A DNA stretch of 64,000 nucleotides from Allorhodopirellula heiligendammensis (GTDB lineage Bacteria; Planctomycetota; Planctomycetia; Pirellulales; Pirellulaceae), in contig NZ_SJPU01000002.1 of the NCBI RefSeq assembly GCF_007860105.1, forward strand, positions 1,539,739-1,603,738, given 5' to 3'. A program made the position numbers and the translations under genes. This document shows positions 23,885 through 32,958 of this stretch, piece by piece. The notes under the pieces are model-generated. The model was not told where the DNA came from. It did no database searches and was given only the letters and a program-made list of their open reading frames with translations. Within the stretch, counting starts at the first letter, position 1, and each line of letters opens with the position of its first letter.

Positions 23885-26842
23885 ATGATCCGAGCCTTTA
23901 CGTTTGTTGTGCTGTGCAGTTTGTATACGAGCCTCAGCGTCGGGGGCGCCGAGCCTGACTGGAAACTCAAGCCGCTGCCCTATAACCACCCCGGTCTCCA
24001 GGTCGATCTGGGCGTTGGACTGTGGGCGTGGCCGATGCCGATGGACTATGACGGCGACGGTGACTTGGACTTGCTGGTGGGCTGCCCTGACAAGCCGTCC
24101 AACGGTGTTTTCTTTTTCGAGAATCCCACTCAGGATCCAAGCGTCAAAATGCCGGTCTTCAAGCCGGCCGTGAAGCTCGGTAAGGCCTCGCATTACATGA
24201 TGGTCAGTCATGTCGATGGCGAGCCGATTATCATGCAGCCCGCGAAGGAATTTCGGCGTGATCCGAAGTCAGGAAAGTTTGACTTCGGCAAACCGCAGCG
24301 TATTTACTCCCGCGAGAAGCCTGAACTCGACGCGGCGGGACGCACGCGCGGCAACATGTGGCGGTATGTCGATTACGACGGTGACGGCGACCACGACATC
24401 ATCATTGGCATTGGCGATTGGACGGATCTGGGGTGGGACCATGCCTACGACAATAACGGTACATGGCGTAACGGCCCGCTCCATGGGTACGTCTACCTCA
24501 TTACCAACGAGGGCAGTGACCAGGAACCGCGTTACTCGGAAACCCAAGAGAGGTTGCATGCTGCTGGCGGAGCGATTGACGTGTACGGTTGGCCCTGCCC
24601 CAACTTTGCAGATTTCGACGGTGACGGCGACTTGGATCTCATCTGCGGTGAGTTTCTCGACGGCTTTACGTATTTTGAGAATATCGGTTCGCGGTCGGTC
24701 CCTGAGTATGCAGCGGGGCAAAAGCTCGCCGACGATTTGGGGAATCCGTTGCGCATGGATCTGCAAATGATCACGCCCACAGCCGTGGACTGGGACTCCG
24801 ATGGAGACATCGACTTGATCGTCGGCGATGAGGATGGTCGTGTTGCCTTCGTTGAAAACACGGGACAACTTCGTCGTCGCACCCCTGTCTTCACAGCCCC
24901 ACAGTACTTTCGTCAGGAAGCCGACACGTTGAAATTCGGCGCTCTCTCGACGCCCTACGTCTACGACTGGGACAACGATGGCGATGAAGACATCATTTGC
25001 GGAAACACGGCCGGGTCGGTTGCGGTTTTCGAGAACCTTGGCGACACCGCGGATGGACTTCCCAAGTGGGCCGAGCCGCAATTGCTGAACGTCAGTACCG
25101 CTGACGGTTCCACTGAGCCGTTTCGCGTGATGGCCGGTGAAAGTGGTTCAATTCAAGGCCCCTGTGAAGCAAAATGGGGCTATACGACTTTGTCCGTGGC
25201 GGACTGGGACGGTGATGGTGATGGCGACATTATTTACAATTCCATCCTCTCCCGATTGGGGTTGCTGATTAACGAATCCGGGACGCTGGTTGAGCAGGAG
25301 TTCGATACCGGTTTAAGTGAGTCGCCACCGGCCTGGTATTGGTGGCAAACCAAGTCGAGTTCTGCGTTAACGCAATGGCGCACGACGCCCGTCGCCATCG
25401 ATTTTGACAACGACCAAGAGCTCGATTTGGTCATGCTCGATCAGGCCGGATATCTGACGCTGCGGCGCTCAGGCGGAGCGGCCGAGCGAATCTTTATCGA
25501 CGAGAATAATGAGCCGCTGCGATTGAATACGGGCACCTGTGGTCGCTCGGGACGCGTCAAGTTATCAGTGGTGGACTGGGACGGGGATTCGCGACTGGAC
25601 GTGTTGGTCAATTCTGAGAATGCAACATGGTATCGCAACTGCGAAGATCGAGACGGAAAAGTCGTTCTTAAAAAGGTGGGCAATTTGGCCAAGCGAAATG
25701 TTGCCGGCCATACCTCCAGTCCGGCCGTTTGCGATTTCGACCGCGATGGCAAACCCGATCTGTTAGTCGGCAGCGAAAATGGGCGGATCTACCATATCGC
25801 TCACGATGACTGCGTCGAGTTCAGTGCCGAAGAGATAGCGGCAACGCCGGCGGAAGCCGAGGCGAAAACACCTTTTCCGGGTTGGGTGGAAGACGAATTC
25901 ATATACAAAGCCGGACCTTTTCCTCAATGTCATGCATCCACGATCTGTGAAACCAGTCGCGGGTTGGTTGCCGCTTGGTTTGGCGGAACCAAGGAAGGCG
26001 ACGAGGATGTTTGCATCTGGACGAGCTATCACGATGGATTGAACTGGTCATCACCCATTCGCACGGCCGACGGAGTCCAGCATGACGGACTGCGCTATCC
26101 GTGTTGGAACCCCGTCCTGTATCAACCGCCCGGGGATGCACCGACACTGTTGTTCTACAAGGTCGGGCCGAATCCACGGCAATGGTGGGGTGAGATGATG
26201 GTGAGCTACGATCGTGGGCGAACTTTTGTCGAGCGGCAACGACTGCCAGAAGGCATTGCGGGTCCCATCCGCTGCAAACCTGTCTTGCTCGCCGATGGCA
26301 AGACGTTGCTCTGCGGGTCTTCTTCGGAGCATGATGGGTGGCGAGTTCACTTTGAAGAGATTCAGCTGACTGACGGGGAGATCAACGATCGTTGGCGTCG
26401 CACGGAACCCATTAACGACGGAAAAACCTTCAGTGCGATCCAGCCGACTATTCTGGAGCACCCGGATGGTCGATTGCAGGTGCTGTGCCGAACTCGACAA
26501 GGCGTCGTCGCGACGAGTGAATCGACTGATCAAGGGAAGACCTGGTCGAAGCTGCGTGCCACCGATCTGCCGAATCCGAATTCAGGCATCGACGCCGTGA
26601 CTCTTGCGGATGGGCGTTATCTGTTGGTGTACAACGCGATCTCATCGGGCCGAGGAGAATTGAATCTCGCCATTTCGGAAGACGGTTCGACATGGAAACC
26701 CGTCGCCGTGATCGAGAAAGCGGAGGGTGCGGAATTCAGTTACCCCGCCATGATTCAAAGCGGTGACGGAAAAGTTCACGTGACCTATACATGGAATCGC
26801 AAGCGAATCAAGCATGTTGTGGTCGATCCGAGTCAGCTCTAA
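23885..26842 (+). CDS. Secreted FG-GAP/VCBS-repeat protein fused to a sialidase-like domain
   Basis: 985 residues from the ATG at 23885, which starts a signal peptide (MIRAFTFVVLCSLYTSLSVG). The first two thirds carry about nine calcium-binding loops of the type DxDxDGDxD: DYDGDGDLDLL, DYDGDGDHDII, DFDGDGDLDLI, DWDSDGDIDLI, DWDNDGDEDII, DWDGDGDGDII, DFDNDQELDLV, DWDGDSRLDVL and DFDRDGKPDLL, building a beta-propeller. The last roughly 330 residues read as a sialidase (BNR_2) domain: CHASTICETSRGLVAAWFGG, Asp boxes SYDRGRTF, STDQGKTW and SEDGSTW, and DGRLQVLCRTRQG. The propeller probably binds polysaccharide. Hydrolytic activity is inferred, not shown. Confidence 0.88.
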   Translation: MIRAFTFVVLCSLYTSLSVGGAEPDWKLKPLPYNHPGLQVDLGVGLWAWPMPMDYDGDGDLDLLVGCPDKPSNGVFFFENPTQDPSVKMPVFKPAVKLGKASHYMMVSHVDGEPIIMQPAKEFRRDPKSGKFDFGKPQRIYSREKPELDAAGRTRGNMWRYVDYDGDGDHDIIIGIGDWTDLGWDHAYDNNGTWRNGPLHGYVYLITNEGSDQEPRYSETQERLHAAGGAIDVYGWPCPNFADFDGDGDLDLICGEFLDGFTYFENIGSRSVPEYAAGQKLADDLGNPLRMDLQMITPTAVDWDSDGDIDLIVGDEDGRVAFVENTGQLRRRTPVFTAPQYFRQEADTLKFGALSTPYVYDWDNDGDEDIICGNTAGSVAVFENLGDTADGLPKWAEPQLLNVSTADGSTEPFRVMAGESGSIQGPCEAKWGYTTLSVADWDGDGDGDIIYNSILSRLGLLINESGTLVEQEFDTGLSESPPAWYWWQTKSSSALTQWRTTPVAIDFDNDQELDLVMLDQAGYLTLRRSGGAAERIFIDENNEPLRLNTGTCGRSGRVKLSVVDWDGDSRLDVLVNSENATWYRNCEDRDGKVVLKKVGNLAKRNVAGHTSSPAVCDFDRDGKPDLLVGSENGRIYHIAHDDCVEFSAEEIAATPAEAEAKTPFPGWVEDEFIYKAGPFPQCHASTICETSRGLVAAWFGGTKEGDEDVCIWTSYHDGLNWSSPIRTADGVQHDGLRYPCWNPVLYQPPGDAPTLLFYKVGPNPRQWWGEMMVSYDRGRTFVERQRLPEGIAGPIRCKPVLLADGKTLLCGSSSEHDGWRVHFEEIQLTDGEINDRWRRTEPINDGKTFSAIQPTILEHPDGRLQVLCRTRQGVVATSESTDQGKTWSKLRATDLPNPNSGIDAVTLADGRYLLVYNAISSGRGELNLAISEDGSTWKPVAVIEKAEGAEFSYPAMIQSGDGKVHVTYTWNRKRIKHVVVDPSQL

Positions 26843-26853
26843 GGTTCTGAAAA

Positions 26854-26957
26854 CGCTAGTCGATGCTAGCGAATGACTCTATGCTATCATTGCCGGTGGG
26901 CTATCCTGCTCGGTATTCAACAATGAAAGCACCCGTCATCACTCAGGTCATTCGCTA
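26854..26957 (+). promoter_or_regulatory. Inverted repeats upstream of the GntR regulator
   Basis: Two nested symmetric elements lie between the FG-GAP/sialidase stop and the regulator ATG. CGCTAG and CTAGCG (26854-26871) flank a 6-base spacer. TAGCGAATGAC (26867-26877) is repeated inverted as GTCATTCGCTA (26947-26957), an 11-bp perfect match 69 bases apart. They bracket the likely promoter of the regulator gene and could be autoregulatory operators. Confidence 0.45.
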
Positions 26958-26969
26958 AAGATCAATCGT

Positions 26970-27686
26970 ATGAATCACGAGACCCATGCCAGCCGCGCCT
27001 ATCAGCATCTTCGGAACAAGCTGATTTCGGGAGCTTTTGAGCCGGGGACGCGGTTGCTTTACGGACCAATTGGGAAGGAGATCGGTGTCAGTGCGACACC
27101 CGTGCGAGAGGCCGCCGGTCAGCTCGCCAATGAAGGTCTCGTCGAGCTGGTGCCTCAATTGGGCGCGATTGTGCGCCGCATCGACCGTGATGAATTGCGA
27201 GAGATCTATGAAGTTCGTGAGATTATCGAACCCAGTGCAGCGGCGCTGGCCGCCCAGAGAGCAACCCCGGAGCAACTCGCGTCGATCGAATCAGAACTGA
27301 ACCGGATGCTCGAATTGGCAGCTGAGCAGCGTGAATCAGACTCCCAATACGCTGACAAGGTGCTGACAGGTCAATTCGACAAGGCGGATTACACGTTTCA
27401 CATTCGCGTGTTTGAATCGACCGGGAACCGATCGCTCATCCGCACAGCATCTCAGTCGCATGTGCTGACGCGAGTGTTCGGTGTCTGCCGCTACCTGTAC
27501 GATGCTGATTCGATGGCGATTACCTGCACTGATCATCAGCAGATCTTTGATGCCATCAGCTCAAAAGACGCCAGTGGCGCAAAACAGGCCGCGGTGGACC
27601 ATATCCGCAAGGGCCAACGTATTTCCTTGGAAAGACTTGACGCATTTGCCGATGACGCGGTGGGTTTTCAAAGACCCCGCCGGTGA
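26970..27686 (+). CDS. GntR/FadR-family transcriptional regulator
   Basis: A 238-residue regulator. Residues 1-70 form the winged helix-turn-helix of GntR proteins (AYQHLRNKLISGAFEPGTRL, then GVSATPVREAAGQLANEGLV). The rest is an all-helical FCD effector domain (REIYEVREIIEPSAAALAA, later FHIRVFESTGNRSLI and DHQQIFDAISSKDASGAKQA). FCD regulators respond to small organic acids such as uronates and gluconate. Its place between the sulfatase/sialidase run and the large double sulfatase, and converging on the latter, makes it the best candidate local regulator. Confidence 0.9.
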   Translation: MNHETHASRAYQHLRNKLISGAFEPGTRLLYGPIGKEIGVSATPVREAAGQLANEGLVELVPQLGAIVRRIDRDELREIYEVREIIEPSAAALAAQRATPEQLASIESELNRMLELAAEQRESDSQYADKVLTGQFDKADYTFHIRVFESTGNRSLIRTASQSHVLTRVFGVCRYLYDADSMAITCTDHQQIFDAISSKDASGAKQAAVDHIRKGQRISLERLDAFADDAVGFQRPRR

Positions 27687-27691
27687 ACGGG

Positions 27692-30600
27692 CTATGGGGT
27701 GGTGTCCTGGAAGTAGAAGTCATACCAGGCGCGTTCACGCAGCTTCTTGCCGGTCGGGAGGCCAGCGGGTTTGAGTTCGCCGCACCAGTTTTTCAGCTCC
27801 TCATATAGCTTGTGAGCGAGCTCGGTGTGTTCGTCGACGAGATTTCGATGCTCGTGTTGATCGCTCTCGAGATCGAATAGGAATCTTCTGTCATCACCCA
27901 CGTAAATGTATTTCCATTTGCCGCGACGAATCGCGGCTTGGTCCCAGAACCGAAAATACAGTGTACGGGTCGACGGATTTTGAATGTCGTTCATCAGTGG
28001 AATGACGTTGACGCCGTCCAGCTCAGGGCCCGCCTCGACAAGGTTGCCACCTGCCAGTTTTAGCACGCTCGGTGCAATGTCGAGCGTGCTCAGCGGCCAG
28101 TCATAGGTCGTACCGCTCGGCAATTGGCTGGGGAGGCTCCAGATCATCGGCACGCGAATTCCGCCTTCGCTGAGCATGCCTTTTTCACCTACCCATGGAT
28201 CATTCAGCGATCCGTCCCAACCGCCGGGGTCTCGATCAATGGGGGTGTCAGGGCGAGTCATCTTGAGCGGGGCACCATTGTCGCTCGTCAGGACGATCAG
28301 AGTATTCTCGAGCAGCCCCTGATCCTCCAACGTCTCGACGACTTGGCCGACGCCGTCATCGATCGCTGAGATCATGGCCAATGCGTAGCGTCGACGGGTT
28401 GGCATGTCGGTGGGAAATCGGTCGAGGTATTTTTGTGTGGCTTCGAGCGGTGTGTGCGGCCCGTAGTAATTCAATTGCAGATAAAAAGGCGATTCCTGAT
28501 TGCGTTTGATGAAGCTGAGGGCAGCGGCGGTTTGCACATCAATGCGGAAGTCACCATTCTGAATCTGTTTCATTTTCGGTAGCACGGTCGAGGTGCCCGT
28601 CCCTGTCGTTGCTGCGACCGCCGCAGGCAGACTCTCGGCGAGATCATCCGCATCCAGCAGATAGTTGACACGGTAGTTGCGAAGTTCGCCCCAGAAATAC
28701 TCGTCAAAACCCTGCGCTGCGGGCGAATAAGGCTGGATTTTCCCCCACGGAATCCGAATTTCGTGACGACGTTTGCCAGCCATGGCTGGCAGCTCGCGTC
28801 TTAACCAGTCAACGCATGTCACATTGGGTTCCAAGTGCCACTTGCCGACGAAGCCGGTGCGGTATCCCAGCGGCTGTAGTCGTTCGGCAATCGTCACCGC
28901 TTCGCTCGGCAGCGGCATGTCTGGAATCGTATCGATGCCGAAGCGTTGTTGGCTTCGCCCGGTCATCAGTCCGACGCGCGAGGGACTGCATTGAGGAGAC
29001 GTCACGTACCCTGCGGTGCAGCGGACACCTCGCTCGGCTAACGCATCGATGTGAGGTGTCAGTACATCGTCGACTTCGTTTTGGCATCCGAGGTCGGCCC
29101 AACCATGATCATCCGTCAAGATAACAATCACATTTGGCTGGGTTGCGGGCACGACAGCGAGCGCAGTGCGGTCAGCGATGACAAAATGGCCTAGCAACTC
29201 ATCGGATGCGGGATTGCCGATTGACCACACCGCACCGGGGCGTGATTGCTGAGTCTTGGTTTGGCCAGGATCGATCCTGCCGTATGATTTCCCTTGGCCT
29301 TGGCGATCCATCCAGAACAGTTCAACGGCGTGACGTTGTTTGTTAATGAAGTGCACCGGAAACGGATTCCCATCCGGCCTAGAGGCGGGGGCATCCTCCG
29401 CGGTGGCGGGATGCCACGCCAGCTTAGCGAGTGACGCAACGGAGGGTTCGACGCGCTCCGCAAACTCGCGGGGAGCTTCGTTTCGAAACACAGTCAAGCG
29501 ATCTTGCATTGCGGGCTGTGCCGCCAGGTTGGTCCACTCGTGCGGATCAGTCTGGATGTCATACAACTCTTCGCTGCCATCGGCGTAGTGAATGTAGCGA
29601 TGAGACGGGCCGCTGATGGCATAGCCGTGCGGTTTAGCGAGAAATGTTACCGAGTCGTGATGCCAACTTGTTGTCTTGGGATCGCGAAGCAGAGGCAGCA
29701 GACTGGGGCCGTCATTATCTTGCTTCGCAGGAAGTTGGCATAAATCCAGGAGGGTTGGGTATAGGCTCAACAGGTTCACGGGCGCGTCGCAAACGGCGCC
29801 TGCAGTGGTCCCGCCGGCAAGCGTTTGGCTGGTTGCCTTGGGGACACGGATCATCAGGGGCACCCGCGTGACTGCGCGCCAAGGAGTGTACTTTTGCCAG
29901 TGCTCTTTTTCGCCGAGTTGCCAGCCATGGTCTGACCACAGGACGACAATCGTGTTGTTCGCATTTGGGCCGGAGTCCAATGCGTCGAGCACTCGACCCA
30001 GCATCGCGTCGGCAAAGTGAATCGATGCGAGGTAGCCTTGGATGCCCTGCTTCCATTGTCCTTGGTCTTGGATATGGGCAAAGTAACGGTTGCGGGCAGC
30101 TTGTTTTCCGGACTCAGGGACATCGTCCAAGTCGTCCTCGCGATACCCTGGGGGCAGCTGGATGCGATCGAGCGGGAAGGGCTCATAATATTTTTTGGGA
30201 ACGAACCATGGCTCGTGCGGTCGGTAGATTCCGCATCCCAGAAAGAACGGTTTTTCGTGCTCACGCCCGAGTTGCTCGCCAATCCATTGGGTGACGGACC
30301 AGTCCCCTCCGAACTCCTCGTCGGTCACGTCCAGGGCTGCCCAGTCGGTTTCGACGTACTGCCACGGTCCGCCGCGTTTCAAGCTGACCGGTCGCACGGA
30401 GGGATAGTACGTTTGTGGAAACGGATTCTCTGATTCTGCTTTGGGAAAATACTCGTCCCAGGACTGGGCATCAATAAAGTAGTGCAGCAGTTTGCCTGAA
30501 CCGGCCGCATAGTAGCCCTGGTCACGAAAGTACTGCGGGATAATGGTGTCAGCGGGCATGATTTCCCGCATTTGCTGCCGATTGTCGTACAACCCAGACT

Positions 30601-30946
30601 TATTGGGGGCGCGCCCGGTAAAGATCGCCGATCGGCAGGGATTGCACGCCGGCGCTGGACAATGGGCATTCGTGAACAGCACACCGCTGGCGGCCAGCCG
30701 ATCCAAGTTCGGAGTGAGCGTTTGCGGATGTCCCCCCAAACAGCCAATCCAATCGTTGAGATCGTCCATCGCAATGAACAGCACGTTGGGACGGGAGGTC
30801 AGTGGGGGCTCTCCCGCCATGCTAGGCGAATAAAATGCGAGAAAGACTGCAGCAAATATCAACCAACTCGCTGTGTGCCAAGCTGTGTCGATTGCGTGAG
30901 TATTTGCCAGCCAAGAGCCGGTGCGATGGGAGGCGAGAATTTTCAT
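27692..30946 (-). CDS. Double sulfatase: sulfatase - VHL-beta-like domain - sulfatase
   Basis: A single 1084-residue frame. An N-terminal export segment (about 25-44) is followed by sulfatase domain 1 (about 52-500): NVLFIAMDDLNDWIGC, formylglycine motif CNPCR (101-105), SGKLLHYF, WSDHGWQLGEKEHW, an iduronate-2-sulfatase-like pattern. Residues 528-600 match the von Hippel-Lindau beta domain (VHFINKQRHAVELFW ... YGRIDPGQTKTQQ ... GAVWSI ... LLGHFV). Sulfatase domain 2 (about 603-1075) has NVIVILTDDHGWADLGC, CSPSR (653-657) with VGLMTGR, VGKWHLEPN and LTSDNGAP. Both active-site cysteines are intact, so two different sulfate esters may be cut. It is encoded opposite and convergent to the GntR gene. 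No stop or frameshift separates the domains. Confidence 0.92.
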   Translation of the reverse strand: MKILASHRTGSWLANTHAIDTAWHTASWLIFAAVFLAFYSPSMAGEPPLTSRPNVLFIAMDDLNDWIGCLGGHPQTLTPNLDRLAASGVLFTNAHCPAPACNPCRSAIFTGRAPNKSGLYDNRQQMREIMPADTIIPQYFRDQGYYAAGSGKLLHYFIDAQSWDEYFPKAESENPFPQTYYPSVRPVSLKRGGPWQYVETDWAALDVTDEEFGGDWSVTQWIGEQLGREHEKPFFLGCGIYRPHEPWFVPKKYYEPFPLDRIQLPPGYREDDLDDVPESGKQAARNRYFAHIQDQGQWKQGIQGYLASIHFADAMLGRVLDALDSGPNANNTIVVLWSDHGWQLGEKEHWQKYTPWRAVTRVPLMIRVPKATSQTLAGGTTAGAVCDAPVNLLSLYPTLLDLCQLPAKQDNDGPSLLPLLRDPKTTSWHHDSVTFLAKPHGYAISGPSHRYIHYADGSEELYDIQTDPHEWTNLAAQPAMQDRLTVFRNEAPREFAERVEPSVASLAKLAWHPATAEDAPASRPDGNPFPVHFINKQRHAVELFWMDRQGQGKSYGRIDPGQTKTQQSRPGAVWSIGNPASDELLGHFVIADRTALAVVPATQPNVIVILTDDHGWADLGCQNEVDDVLTPHIDALAERGVRCTAGYVTSPQCSPSRVGLMTGRSQQRFGIDTIPDMPLPSEAVTIAERLQPLGYRTGFVGKWHLEPNVTCVDWLRRELPAMAGKRRHEIRIPWGKIQPYSPAAQGFDEYFWGELRNYRVNYLLDADDLAESLPAAVAATTGTGTSTVLPKMKQIQNGDFRIDVQTAAALSFIKRNQESPFYLQLNYYGPHTPLEATQKYLDRFPTDMPTRRRYALAMISAIDDGVGQVVETLEDQGLLENTLIVLTSDNGAPLKMTRPDTPIDRDPGGWDGSLNDPWVGEKGMLSEGGIRVPMIWSLPSQLPSGTTYDWPLSTLDIAPSVLKLAGGNLVEAGPELDGVNVIPLMNDIQNPSTRTLYFRFWDQAAIRRGKWKYIYVGDDRRFLFDLESDQHEHRNLVDEHTELAHKLYEELKNWCGELKPAGLPTGKKLRERAWYDFYFQDTTP

Positions 30947-30960
30947 GTCAGCTTGAACTC

Positions 30961-30973
30961 CTCCGAAACGGAG
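30961..30973 (-). promoter_or_regulatory. Small hairpin in the leader of the double sulfatase gene
   Basis: CTCCG-AAA-CGGAG forms a perfect 5-bp stem 15 bases upstream of the ATG on the minus strand. It could influence ribosome access or be an operator half; this is only a positional suggestion. Confidence 0.2.
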
Positions 30974-31217
30974 CTGAGTCGATTTGCTCGCGAGGTCGTT
31001 GAAAGTGATTTGTCACAAAATCCGAAGCGGTTTTAACATGCGGTGCGGCTGTGACCGGGTAACGCATAGTCTACCTTTTCGTGACGTGGTCTGCGCCTCG
31101 CTGGCGATGATCGGCCGTCTGTTCCGCCACCACGCGGTGACCCGAGCGGGGTTTGAAAATCGCCCCGGGCATCAGAATCGACAGCAGTTTCAGGAACAGT
31201 TGGCTGAACCAATTTGA

Positions 31218-32945
31218 TTATCGCGTCTTGACCTGATATTTCGCTAGCCAGTCGGGTGACTGTGATGTCGCTTGCGAGATTATCAATTCAATTGGAAGGA
31301 TCGCTTCGTGACGTCGCCACCCGGACTGATAGCTCTCGCTCAGATCAGCTTCGCCCGCATGCAGTAAACCAATCAGGCCATTGGTAAGCCGATCGAAAAC
31401 CGGCGAACCCGAGTTTCCTCTTGAAGTGTCGCAGTCAGCAGCGAAAACGGGCATGCCCTCCCAACGGAGCGAGTACTGCTCGTATTGCTTGCTGGACTCG
31501 AAGGGCGATGTTGCGGAGCGTGAGATGAAGCTGCCCATGAACTGTCGCCATTCATTTTCACTGTCTGGCGACTTGTTCGTTTCATAACACATCTCCATCC
31601 GAAGTTTGTCGAAGCCAAACTGGTTGGTCCGAAACGGGAAAAGTACGAACGCATTGTCATGGACCAATCGCATCGCACCTGCCGGATGGCCGACGACATA
31701 GATCGCATCGTCGCGAAGCAATTGGCGATCATCCAAGGTCGGCAAAGGATATTTCAATTCCCCGCCATTGGTAAGCTCGTGGATCCGGGGCCCATCGTCT
31801 TTCCCTCTCAATTCAACGAGCGCAAAGTCGAGCTGGACGTGCAGTGGGCCGATTGGTTGACCCGCACAAATCATATCCCCTAACGGAAATACATCTGGGG
31901 CTTGCGTCGGATGAGCATGCGTCGACTCGTAGTTGAACCAAGCCTCACATTGCGAAGGCTCCAACCCCATGAGAGTAAAGTTATGCAGGCAGGTTAGGAT
32001 CAATCCCTCACCAATCAAAACGCCTGTACCAAACGGGCGGTCTTCACCCGCCCGAACCAACGCACAACAACTACGGGAGTTCTGATAGATCAGCTCGTAA
32101 ACTTCGGGGCGATAGTTATCCATCCTTCCAAATCGGGCTTTCAAGCCAGCTTCCCGGATGTCTCCAAGTTGCTGACATAACAGTTCCCGTTCCGAAGCTG
32201 CTCCAACACCTTCTTGGTACGACATGACAATTGCTTCTTCAGCACTGTGTAAGCTCGCCTGTAGCTCCCGTTCGGCGGTAATGCTCTCGGGTTGTTGCAC
32301 CCAACGTTGGAAATCCTGTTCGACATGGTCCATCGCACGGTCGACATTAGCAACCGCCATTGTTGGGCCGATTTCTCGACTACGCTGCTTCCACTGATCG
32401 ACCGCCTTTAGGGTCATTCCTGTGATCTCAGTTGTGTCTCCTCGATTCCTCGTGGTGACCGTCAAGGGAAGATCCGCCATGATCTCTGCACGCTTTATGT
32501 AGCGAGATCGTTCATTGGCGGCATCGGTGTGCGTCATCCCAAGTGCTCCGCGACTGCCAACGGTCACTGGATCGATCGACAGCGTTGGCTGCGATTCCTC
32601 GGCTAATCCGCGAGTTTGGGAGGTTTTGTTGGTGTGAAAACGTGCCTCGCCATGCGGCGCCACATGGATCGGTGGAGAAGTATCCGCAACGGGATGATCG
32701 ACCCGAAATTCGAGTGTTTTCCCGCTCCAGCCAAAAGCGCCGGTCACTCGCCTGGTGTGGTTTTGAGCGTCCTTGGGAAAAGCCAGGATCGGTCTTGATC
32801 GGTTGTACGCTTCGTACCGCTCTATAAACGCTTCGACGTCTGCGTCAGTTTGCCCAAACACTACATTGGCCAATGCAACTTGCAGGAGAACTACGAGAAC
32901 ACGCAGTTGTGGGAATCGTAGCACTGTTGAGGATGAAGTCTTCAT
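31218..32945 (-). CDS. Secreted trypsin-like (V8-type) serine protease
   Basis: A 575-residue exported protein with an N-terminal hydrophobic segment (VLVVLLQVALANVVFGQ). The first 280 residues are of unknown fold and could be a propeptide or regulatory domain. The protease domain follows, with the triad visible as His321 (LTCLHNF), Asp373 (QLDFALVEL) and Ser512 (GNSGSPVFD). DTSRGNSGSPV is the standard nucleophile region of trypsin-like/glutamyl endopeptidases. It starts 13 bases after the stop of the astacin-trypsin gene on the same strand, so the two are almost certainly cotranscribed. Confidence 0.85.
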   Translation of the reverse strand: MKTSSSTVLRFPQLRVLVVLLQVALANVVFGQTDADVEAFIERYEAYNRSRPILAFPKDAQNHTRRVTGAFGWSGKTLEFRVDHPVADTSPPIHVAPHGEARFHTNKTSQTRGLAEESQPTLSIDPVTVGSRGALGMTHTDAANERSRYIKRAEIMADLPLTVTTRNRGDTTEITGMTLKAVDQWKQRSREIGPTMAVANVDRAMDHVEQDFQRWVQQPESITAERELQASLHSAEEAIVMSYQEGVGAASERELLCQQLGDIREAGLKARFGRMDNYRPEVYELIYQNSRSCCALVRAGEDRPFGTGVLIGEGLILTCLHNFTLMGLEPSQCEAWFNYESTHAHPTQAPDVFPLGDMICAGQPIGPLHVQLDFALVELRGKDDGPRIHELTNGGELKYPLPTLDDRQLLRDDAIYVVGHPAGAMRLVHDNAFVLFPFRTNQFGFDKLRMEMCYETNKSPDSENEWRQFMGSFISRSATSPFESSKQYEQYSLRWEGMPVFAADCDTSRGNSGSPVFDRLTNGLIGLLHAGEADLSESYQSGWRRHEAILPIELIISQATSQSPDWLAKYQVKTR

Positions 32946-32958
32946 AATTCTGGCTCCG

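Noticed and set aside
29140-29370. Frameshift or gene fusion artefact between the two sulfatase domains
   Set aside because: The frame is continuous and the joining segment is itself a recognisable VHL-like domain, not junk sequence.
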